Origin: an uncultured bacterium
GTDB taxonomy: Bacteria > Bacteroidota > Ignavibacteria > Ignavibacteriales > Melioribacteraceae
Assembly (NCBI GenBank): GCA_937936675.1
Contig: CALDDL010000213.1
Location: forward strand, 1-8,240
DNA length: 8,240 nt
Direction: 5' to 3'
This document shows, piece after piece, positions 1 through 5,146 of this stretch (position 1 is the first letter of the stretch; each line of letters opens with the position of its first letter). The notes under the pieces are model-generated. The model searched no databases. It was not told the DNA's origin and worked only from the letters and a program-made list of their open reading frames with translations. Position numbers and translations under genes: made by a program.

Positions 1-555
1 CAAGTAATTGACGATATAGCAGATCAAACTAATTTATTGGCACTTAATGCGGCAATAGAAGCAGCAAGAGCCGGGGAACAGGGTCGCGGTTTCGCTGTTG
101 TAGCCGATGAAGTAAGGAAATTAGCCGAAAGAACTACAAAAGCTACAAAAGAAATTGCTGAGACTATAAAGGCAATTCAAAAAGAATCCAAAGAAGCTAA
201 TATATCTATGCGCGAAGCAGGTGAATCAGTTAATGAAGGAATTAAATTAACTCAAGAAGTCGAAGATGTACTCCTTTCAATTAATGAAAATGCTAAAGAT
301 GTGGCAATGCAAATTGATCAAGTGGCTGCATCGAGCGAGGAACAGAGTTCTACAAGCGAACAGATAAGTAAAAATATCGAATCGATTAGTACTGTAACTC
401 AACAATCGGCTTCCGGTATTCAACAAATTGCGCAAGCATCTGAAGATCTAAATAGACTTACTGTAAATCTTCAAGAGCTTTTGCTGAAATTTAAGCTTTC
501 AAATAGTTACTCAACATTAGCAGTTAGAAAAAACGGAAAACTAATAAATACATAA
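1..555 (+). CDS. Methyl-accepting chemotaxis protein, C-terminal part (5' end outside window)
   Basis: This is the last 184 residues of an MCP, open from base 1 to a TAA at 553-555. An ATG at 37 lies inside the conserved tip and is not the real start. The fragment begins in the cytoplasmic hairpin tip (QVIDDIADQTNLLALNAAIE, then RAGEQGRGFAVVADEVRKLA), the part that in this family contacts CheA and CheW. It continues down the returning helix of the coiled coil, where SSEEQSSTSEQ resembles a methylation/adaptation segment, and ends in a short polar tail (VRKNGKLINT). No CheR/CheB-tethering pentapeptide of the NWETF type is present. The sensor, membrane and HAMP parts lie upstream, so the ligand cannot be inferred. 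It aligns without gaps with the second MCP at 2688-4763 over the tip and about 70 residues of the descending helix. A porin-like gene follows after 10 bp, suggesting co-transcription. Confidence 0.96.
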   Translation, partial: QVIDDIADQTNLLALNAAIEAARAGEQGRGFAVVADEVRKLAERTTKATKEIAETIKAIQKESKEANISMREAGESVNEGIKLTQEVEDVLLSINENAKDVAMQIDQVAASSEEQSSTSEQISKNIESISTVTQQSASGIQQIAQASEDLNRLTVNLQELLLKFKLSNSYSTLAVRKNGKLINT

Positions 556-565
556 ACCGGAAGTT

Positions 566-1780
566 ATGATAAAGAAAATAGTATTAATTATAGTTTTAGT
601 AAGCACAGTCGTAATGGCACAAAATGAAACCGCCGGATTGAAAGTTCAATTCGGTGGTTTCATTAACTGGAGCGGCTATTTAGATTCGCGTCAAACAGTA
701 AACCTTAGAGAAGGTCATCTATTATTATATCCTGCAGCACCATTATATGATAAAAAGGGTGATGATATAAACGAAAAAGCAAACCTGAATTTTTTATCAA
801 TACAATCAAGATTGAATAGCAAGATAACAGGAGCCGAAGCACTTGATGCTAAGGTAACGGGATTTATTGAGGGAGAATTTTTCGGAACTTCGGAATCGGA
901 CGTTAATGGTCTTAGACTAAGGCATGCTTTTGTTTCATTTGATTGGGAAAATAGTTCTATATTATTTGGACAAACATGGCATCCTTCATTTGTAGCAGAG
1001 GCATTCTCCCAAGTAATATCATACAATACCGGAATCCCGTTTCAGCCTTTTTCCAGAAATCCGCAAATAAGATTTACACAGAAATTTGGCAGCGTGAAAT
1101 TAATGGCTGCATTAGTAACACAGAGAGATTTTACGAGTAACGGACCAAATGGTTTTAGCTCTTCTTATCTACGGAATTCTTTAATACCCGAAATTAATTT
1201 TCAAGCTCAATATAATTCCGCAAGTTTTATTCTTGGAGCGGGGATAGGATATAAATCTCTTACTCCAAGAATTGAAACATCCAAGAAAATTAAGACCGAT
1301 GAAAAGATCAGTTCTATTACTGCTGTGGGGTATTTAAAATATAGCAGCAATGATTTTACTTTTCTGGCAAAAGGATTTTATGGCGGAAACAGCACAGATT
1401 TAATGACACTTGGAGGATATGGAGTTTCATCGATTGATACAACTACGGGCAAAGAAGCTTATTCGAGCATAAATGTAATTTCAATTTTGACTGATATCTA
1501 TTACGGAAAAGAGTTTCAGGTGGGGTTATTTGCCGGCTATTCTGAGAATTTAGGTTCCAAAAATAAAATCATCGGGAAAATTTATTCAAGGAATGAGAAT
1601 ATAGAATATCTCTTTAGAATTTCGCCACGCCTTCAATATAAATTTAGCAGAATAATCTTGGCAAGCGAATTAGAGATAACTAGCGCTGCTTATGGTAAGT
1701 TGGATGGATTTGCAAAAGTCATAGATTCAGAAATAGTTACTAATTCTCGATTGATACTATCGGTATTCTATAATTTCTAA
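566..1780 (+). CDS. Outer-membrane beta-barrel porin-like protein, DcaP-like
   Basis: This is a 404-residue exported protein. Residues 1-18 form a classical signal peptide (two Lys, a hydrophobic core, then VVMA before Gln19). The rest is rich in alternating hydrophobic/polar stretches with many aromatic and Gly residues, as in beta strands, and the chain ends in FYNF; a terminal Phe is the usual insertion signal of outer-membrane barrels. The segment LRLRHAFVSF (116-125) followed by FGQTW (134-138) resembles the 'RhAyv...GqtW' signature of DcaP-like porins, and GGFI near residue 30 fits a first strand. Length is normal for a 16-18 strand porin. The substrate cannot be read from the sequence. 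The ATG at 566 is chosen because it gives the signal peptide and has GGAAG just upstream at 559-563. It follows an MCP by 10 bp and precedes the hemerythrin by 80 bp. The specific porin family is uncertain; the barrel assignment is firmer. Confidence 0.8.
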   Translation: MIKKIVLIIVLVSTVVMAQNETAGLKVQFGGFINWSGYLDSRQTVNLREGHLLLYPAAPLYDKKGDDINEKANLNFLSIQSRLNSKITGAEALDAKVTGFIEGEFFGTSESDVNGLRLRHAFVSFDWENSSILFGQTWHPSFVAEAFSQVISYNTGIPFQPFSRNPQIRFTQKFGSVKLMAALVTQRDFTSNGPNGFSSSYLRNSLIPEINFQAQYNSASFILGAGIGYKSLTPRIETSKKIKTDEKISSITAVGYLKYSSNDFTFLAKGFYGGNSTDLMTLGGYGVSSIDTTTGKEAYSSINVISILTDIYYGKEFQVGLFAGYSENLGSKNKIIGKIYSRNENIEYLFRISPRLQYKFSRIILASELEITSAAYGKLDGFAKVIDSEIVTNSRLILSVFYNF

Positions 1781-1860
1781 AAGTAAAAAAAATATTAAAA
1801 AAGACTTAACTAGTTCAAAAAAAATTCGATAATAAATTAAAACCAAAGGAATGAACAGAA

Positions 1861-2268
1861 ATGGCATTTTTAACTTGGAATCAGAATTACAGCGTAAAAG
1901 TAAAGGGTTTTGATAGTCAACATCAGAAGTTATTTGACTTAATAAATAGTCTTCATGATGCAATGAAGGACGGGAAATCTAATTTAGTAATGGGACCTAT
2001 TATTTCTGAATTAGTTTTATATACAAAAACCCATTTTAGAAGCGAAGAAGAGCTTTTTGCTAAATTTAACTATCCGGATCGCCTAAGGCACGTAAGTGAA
2101 CATACAGAATTTGTAAAAAAAATATCAGCTTTTGAAATGGAATTTAAAAGCGGAAAAATGGGTTTATCGATAGAAATACTAAATTTTTTAAATAAATGGT
2201 TATTAGAACATATTAGAAAAACAGACAAAGCTTATTCGGAATTTATGAATAAGAATGGGATTAATTAA
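1861..2268 (+). CDS. Bacteriohemerythrin (single-domain, O2-binding diiron protein)
   Basis: This 135-residue cytoplasmic protein is a single hemerythrin domain with no signal peptide. All seven expected diiron ligands are present with canonical spacing: His21 (FDSQHQKLF), His58 and Glu62 (THFRSEEE), His77 and His81 (RHVSEHTEF), and His117 and Asp122 (LEHIRKTDKAY). The N-terminal TWN...Y and KVKGFD segments also match the family. Such proteins bind O2 reversibly at a non-haem diiron centre and serve in O2 storage, delivery or sensing; the exact role here is inference. The length is that of free-standing bacteriohemerythrins rather than a domain fused to an MCP. The ATG at 1861 is preceded by AAAGGA at 1845-1850. 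An ATG at 1851 is in another frame. The gene sits 80 bp after the porin and 15 bp before the TonB-domain gene, in a cluster flanked by MCPs, which makes a link to O2-guided motility plausible. Confidence 0.95.
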   Translation: MAFLTWNQNYSVKVKGFDSQHQKLFDLINSLHDAMKDGKSNLVMGPIISELVLYTKTHFRSEEELFAKFNYPDRLRHVSEHTEFVKKISAFEMEFKSGKMGLSIEILNFLNKWLLEHIRKTDKAYSEFMNKNGIN

Positions 2269-2274
2269 TTACAT

Positions 2275-2280
2275 GGAGGT
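2275..2280 (+). promoter_or_regulatory. Strong Shine-Dalgarno that decides a GTG start
   Basis: GGAGGT sits just before the GTG at 2284 and is the best Shine-Dalgarno match in the window. The overlapping ATG at 2282 is followed at once by TGA, so it cannot start a protein. The next in-frame ATG (2341) would cut away the signal sequence. GTG is therefore the best start, although the 3-4 nt spacing is short. Confidence 0.7.
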
Positions 2281-2283
2281 AAT

Positions 2284-2673
2284 GTGAAAACAAAGAGTAT
2301 TGTATTATTTTTAATTTTTATTCTTCTTGCTGCAATTAAAATGGAAGCAAAAAATGTATTACCGGGCGGCGAGGAAGAATATTTACCAATGGCAGAAGTA
2401 ATGCCTGAACCTGTCGATGGTATGGCGGGAATAGTTAAGAAAATTACTTATCCGGCAATCGCAAAAAGTGCGGGTATGGAAGGAAGAGTAATTGCTATGG
2501 CTTTTATCAATGAAAGCGGTGGTGTCGATGACGTTAAGATCATAAAAGGTCTCGGCGGCGGATGTAATGAAGAAGTAGAAAAAGTATTAAGAACCAGCAA
2601 GTTCAAACCGGGAATAAATGAAGGCAAACCGGTAAAAGTAAAATTAACTATGTCATTTGTGTTTAAAAAATAA
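2284..2673 (+). CDS. Small exported TonB C-terminal-domain protein
   Basis: This 129-residue protein has an N-terminal hydrophobic stretch (residues 5-18) preceded by Lys2 and Lys4. It could be a cleaved signal peptide (possible site after EA22) or an uncleaved membrane anchor. Residues from about 50 to 129 look like the TonB C-terminal domain: ITYPAIAKSAGMEGRVIAMA, then a variable loop, VKIIKGLGGGCNEEV, KVLRTSKFKPG and the closing strand VKVKLTMSFVF. In the family this domain contacts the TonB box of outer-membrane transporters and transmits energy from ExbB/ExbD. The linker between anchor and domain is only about 30 residues and lacks the long Pro/Lys-rich spacer of classical TonB, so spanning the periplasm alone would be hard. 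No ExbB, ExbD or TonB-dependent receptor gene is in the window. It starts with GTG, 15 bp after the hemerythrin stop and in the same frame, and ends 14 bp before the MCP. The domain call is firm; the energising role is uncertain. Confidence 0.87.
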   Translation: MKTKSIVLFLIFILLAAIKMEAKNVLPGGEEEYLPMAEVMPEPVDGMAGIVKKITYPAIAKSAGMEGRVIAMAFINESGGVDDVKIIKGLGGGCNEEVEKVLRTSKFKPGINEGKPVKVKLTMSFVFKK

Positions 2674-2687
2674 AAAAAGATAAAATT

Positions 2688-4763
2688 ATGAAATCGATAA
2701 CAGATTTAAAATTTAAATCAAAACTGCAGCTATCTTATCTATTACTTGGATTTGTATGCACAATAGTTTTGGTGAACGATCTTTACCAAATGTGGCGGAT
2801 TGATGGAATAAAAGATAATATCTATTCAGAATATATTGAACCATCGAACGAAGTTGATAAAATCTATACTCAATTTGAATCCACAAAAAGTACTTTGCTG
2901 AAATTTTCAATATCTACATTTGAATCTGACTTTGATTCTGACCTAAAATCACTAATGAAAACTAAAACTTCTATTGATACATCACTAGTTAATTTAGCCG
3001 AAAAGTATAAAGGTACTGAAGTCGAGAAGTATGTAGAATCAATCAGCAAAACTTGGGCAGACTATAAGATGCTGGTAATTGATGGAACTCTTAGTGCTGC
3101 GGCAATGAAGGATTTTGAGATTGCAGCCGAAGTAGCAGCTACTTCAGGAAAAGAAGTGGGAAATAAACTTCTGAAAGATTTCCAAAATATAAATGAATTT
3201 TTGGATACAAAAGGGGAAGCCTTAAATGCTAAATTTTCAGATATAATCTCAACTTCACGTATTATATCTATAATCGGTATGATACTAGGCTCACTCCTAT
3301 TTATCCTTGCGTTCACTAAAGTTACTGCAATGCTTACAAAGCCATTAGCAGAATTGAAGAATAAGATTGCTAAGTTTTCAGTCGGCGATTTTGAAGAAAA
3401 AATTATTCCTACCACTAAAGATGAATTTGGTGAGTTAGAAGGAATGATGGAAACTCTTAGAATTTCTCAAGCAGAAAAGATAAGTGCTGCTTATGAAATA
3501 TCGAAAGGTAATTTAGGAGTAAGCATTAATGAATTATCCGATAAAGATAATCTTTCAAAGAGTTATAAGGTAGTAATTGAAAACCTTACCAATCTGAAAA
3601 AGGAATTATCTTTTGTAACAGATGAAATAGTAGGTGGAAAACTTACAACAAGAGGAAAAGCAGAATCATTTAACGGTGCGTTCAAAGAGATAGTAGTAGG
3701 TGTTAATTCAACACTTGATGCACTTTTCTCACCGATTAAAGAAGGTGTGGATGTATTAGCTGAAATATCGAAAGGCGATTTTACTGCTCGAGTTAAAGGC
3801 AATTATAAAGGCGAACATAGAATAATCTCCGATAGTATTAATACAGTAGGAGAAGCAATTTCTGATATTCTAAGAAATATTGCCGATATGGTAAATACCA
3901 CATCTTCTATAAGTGAACAGATTTCATCTTCGACAGAAGAGATGGCTGCAGGTGCTCAGGAGCAAAGCCATCAATCGACAGAAGTGGCTCTTTCGGTAGA
4001 AGAGATGACACAGACAATTCTAAATACATCAAAGAATGCTTCTATGGCATCAGACTCATCAAAACGTGCCGGTATTGCAGCAAGGGACGGAGGTCTGGTT
4101 GTAGAAAAAACGGTTGATGGTATGATAAAAATTGCATCGTTCGTTGATAAAGCTTCGGAAAAAATACAAGACCTTGGAAAGAACAGCGAAGAGATTGGTG
4201 AAATAGTTCAAGTGATTGATGATATTGCAAATCAGACAAACTTACTTGCACTTAATGCAGCGATAGAAGCAGCGAGAGCAGGAGAACAGGGTCGTGGTTT
4301 TGCAGTGGTTGCTGATGAAGTAAGGAAACTTGCTGAAAGAACTACTAAAGCTACTAAAGAAATTTCTCAGATGATAGGTAAAATTCAATCTGATACTCTT
4401 AAAGTGGTTGATTCTATGAAGGAAGGTAGTTCAGAAGTAAATTCAGGTAAGCTTTTCGCTCATCAAGCAGGCGAATCATTAAAAGAGATAATAAAAGTAT
4501 CTGATGAGGTTCTTGATGTTGTATCTCAAGTTGCCGTTGCAAGTGAACAGCAAAGCAGATCAAGCGAACAGATTAGTCAGAACGTTGAGGCAATTAGTAA
4601 AGTTACTAATGAAACAGCTTCCGGAATTCAACAGATAGCTTCTGCTGCCGATGAATTAAATCGTCTTACAAGTAATCTTAAAAGCTCAATAAATAAATAT
4701 CAATATTCAGATGCAAAGGATGATAGTTATAGCTCGATTAAAAGAAGCAGTTTAGTAGCATAA
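2688..4763 (+). CDS. Methyl-accepting chemotaxis protein with four-helix-bundle-like sensor and multiple HAMP-like units
   Basis: This is a complete 691-residue transmembrane chemoreceptor. TM1 is about 15-31 and TM2 about 192-216. They enclose a roughly 160-residue, mostly helical periplasmic region consistent with a four-helix-bundle MCP sensor (4HB_MCP type); the ligand is unknown. After TM2, a canonical HAMP runs from Pro219 to about 265 with the DEFGEL motif (245-250). Three further segments repeat the HAMP-like pattern of a helix, a Gly-X-[LF] turn and a second helix, with turns near 233 (VGDF), 274 (KGNL), 317 (GGKL) and 363 (KGDF). The signalling coiled coil runs from about 400 to 665, with its tip at 508-559 almost identical to the upstream MCP. 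No CheR-tethering pentapeptide is seen at the C-terminus (SSLVA). The ATG lies 14 bp after the TonB-domain gene with only a weak purine stretch before it. An intrinsic terminator follows about 90 bp downstream. It would signal to CheA/CheW; no che genes are in the window. Confidence 0.96.
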   Translation: MKSITDLKFKSKLQLSYLLLGFVCTIVLVNDLYQMWRIDGIKDNIYSEYIEPSNEVDKIYTQFESTKSTLLKFSISTFESDFDSDLKSLMKTKTSIDTSLVNLAEKYKGTEVEKYVESISKTWADYKMLVIDGTLSAAAMKDFEIAAEVAATSGKEVGNKLLKDFQNINEFLDTKGEALNAKFSDIISTSRIISIIGMILGSLLFILAFTKVTAMLTKPLAELKNKIAKFSVGDFEEKIIPTTKDEFGELEGMMETLRISQAEKISAAYEISKGNLGVSINELSDKDNLSKSYKVVIENLTNLKKELSFVTDEIVGGKLTTRGKAESFNGAFKEIVVGVNSTLDALFSPIKEGVDVLAEISKGDFTARVKGNYKGEHRIISDSINTVGEAISDILRNIADMVNTTSSISEQISSSTEEMAAGAQEQSHQSTEVALSVEEMTQTILNTSKNASMASDSSKRAGIAARDGGLVVEKTVDGMIKIASFVDKASEKIQDLGKNSEEIGEIVQVIDDIANQTNLLALNAAIEAARAGEQGRGFAVVADEVRKLAERTTKATKEISQMIGKIQSDTLKVVDSMKEGSSEVNSGKLFAHQAGESLKEIIKVSDEVLDVVSQVAVASEQQSRSSEQISQNVEAISKVTNETASGIQQIASAADELNRLTSNLKSSINKYQYSDAKDDSYSSIKRSSLVA

Positions 4764-4773
4764 TTGGTGAACG

Positions 4774-4804
4774 ATTCATTTTCACCCTAAATAAGAAAAT
4801 GAAT
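4774..4804. repeat. AT-rich inverted repeat after the MCP stop
   Basis: ATTCATTTTC (4774-4783) and GAAAATGAAT (4795-4804) are exact reverse complements separated by 11 nt. A second, shorter inverted repeat, GGTGAA (4766-4771) with TTCACC (4781-4786), overlaps it, so the two hairpins could not form together. Neither is followed by a T-run. The real terminator lies 50 bp downstream, so this could be a 3'-end processing or stability hairpin. Its function is unknown. Confidence 0.4.
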
Positions 4805-4852
4805 TTGATTATCCGCCCCAAAATAAAGTAATGCTTTAATTGATGTAAAATT

Positions 4853-4883
4853 AGCAGTAAGGTTATTCCTTACTGCTTTTTTT
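4853..4883 (+). terminator. Rho-independent terminator of the chemosensory cluster
   Basis: AGCAGTAAGG (4853-4862) pairs perfectly with CCTTACTGCT (4868-4877) around a 5-nt TTATT loop. It is followed directly by a T-run (4877-4883) and more T-rich sequence. It lies 90 bp after the MCP stop and is oriented to end transcription of the + strand cluster. It also insulates bglX from read-through. Confidence 0.9.
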
Positions 4884-4934
4884 ATTTTAAATACTCCAAT
4901 TAAATTCTCTCTAAAATACTTAAATATAAGTGTA

Positions 4935-4963
4935 TCCGTTCGCATCAAAAAATTACCGTTCAC
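4935..4963 (+). promoter_or_regulatory. Tandem direct repeats resembling a LytTR-family regulator site
   Basis: CCGTTCGCATCAA (4936-4948) and CCGTTCACAACAA (4956-4968) match at 11 of 13 positions and start exactly 20 bp apart, about two helical turns. The 9-mers TCCGTTCGC (4935-4943) and ACCGTTCAC (4955-4963) each fit 8 of 9 positions of the LytTR consensus [TA][AC][CA]GTTN[AG][TG], which is used as tandem imperfect direct repeats by regulators such as AlgR and AgrA. The usual inter-repeat gap is 12-13 bp and here it is 11. They lie just after the terminator and about 185 bp before bglX. No LytTR regulator gene is in the window, so the binding protein is inferred. Confidence 0.55.
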
Positions 4964-5050
4964 AACAATAATATGTCAATATATTCTAAAGTTTTTTATT
5001 TATGCGAAGTAGTTTTTTGTAATACCCTTCATAGATGTAAACCTCGGAAA

Positions 5051-5080
5051 GATTACTTCCACAAATTTGTGGAAGTAATC
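5051..5080. repeat. Perfect 30-bp palindrome, probable operator of the bglX promoter
   Basis: GATTACTTCCACAAA (5051-5065) is followed without spacer by its exact reverse complement TTTGTGGAAGTAATC (5066-5080). AACC (5040-5043) and GGTT (5081-5084) could extend the pairing across a 7-nt bulge. There is no T-run after it, so it is a poor terminator. It lies 66 bp before the bglX start and its centre coincides with the -33 box of the predicted promoter, which suits a repressor operator. The AT centre (AAATTT), rather than CG, argues against a LacI-type site. It could alternatively act as an RNA hairpin in a longer leader transcript. Confidence 0.75.
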
Positions 5081-5097
5081 GGTTATTTATATGTTTG
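5066..5097 (+). promoter_or_regulatory. Predicted Bacteroidota-type promoter of bglX
   Basis: TTTG (5066-5069) and TATGTTTG (5090-5097) match the -33 TTTG and -7 TAnnTTTG elements known for the primary sigma factor of Bacteroidota, with a 20-bp spacer within the accepted range. The transcript would start near 5103 and give a leader of about 40-45 nt. The -33 box forms the right half-centre of the 30-bp palindrome. If the organism used a standard sigma-70 consensus instead, this match would be fortuitous. Confidence 0.55.
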
Positions 5098-5146
5098 ATA
5101 ATCACAATAAAAAGATTAAAGCATATTTTTAATATTCGAGGGCAAG

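Larger units (their letters stand above)
4764..5146. other. 383-bp intergenic control region between the MCP and bglX
   Basis: No convincing coding region is present on either strand. In order it contains an AT-rich inverted repeat close to the MCP stop, a strong intrinsic terminator, a pair of LytTR-like direct repeats, about 85 bp of AT-rich sequence with no assignable signal, a perfect 30-bp palindrome, a Bacteroidota-type promoter and the GAGGG ribosome-binding site (5138-5142) of bglX. The region separates the chemosensory cluster from the glycan operon and appears to hold all the transcription control of the latter. Confidence 0.8.

Noticed and set aside
715..1026. Minus-strand open frame inside the porin gene, and similar ones inside the MCP, GH3 and esterase genes
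   Set aside because: They are shadows of well-supported coding regions, with no family motifs or ribosome-binding sites of their own.
1751..1774. TTGATA and TATAAT as a possible sigma-70 promoter for the hemerythrin gene
   Set aside because: The spacer is only 12 bp, and both elements lie within the 3' end of the porin coding sequence.
1808..1815. AACTAGTT palindrome in the porin-hemerythrin gap
   Set aside because: Eight bases are too short to mean anything in AT-rich DNA, and no second copy was noticed.
1806..1833. TTAACT and GATAAT with a 16-bp spacer before the hemerythrin gene
   Set aside because: The -35 match is only 4 of 6 in a very A-rich stretch where such matches are common by chance. 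No Bacteroidota-type element is seen there.
4764..4773. GGTGAACGAT as an inverted LytTR half-site (CGTTCACC on the minus strand)
   Set aside because: There is no second copy at 20-22 bp spacing, and the family binds paired repeats.
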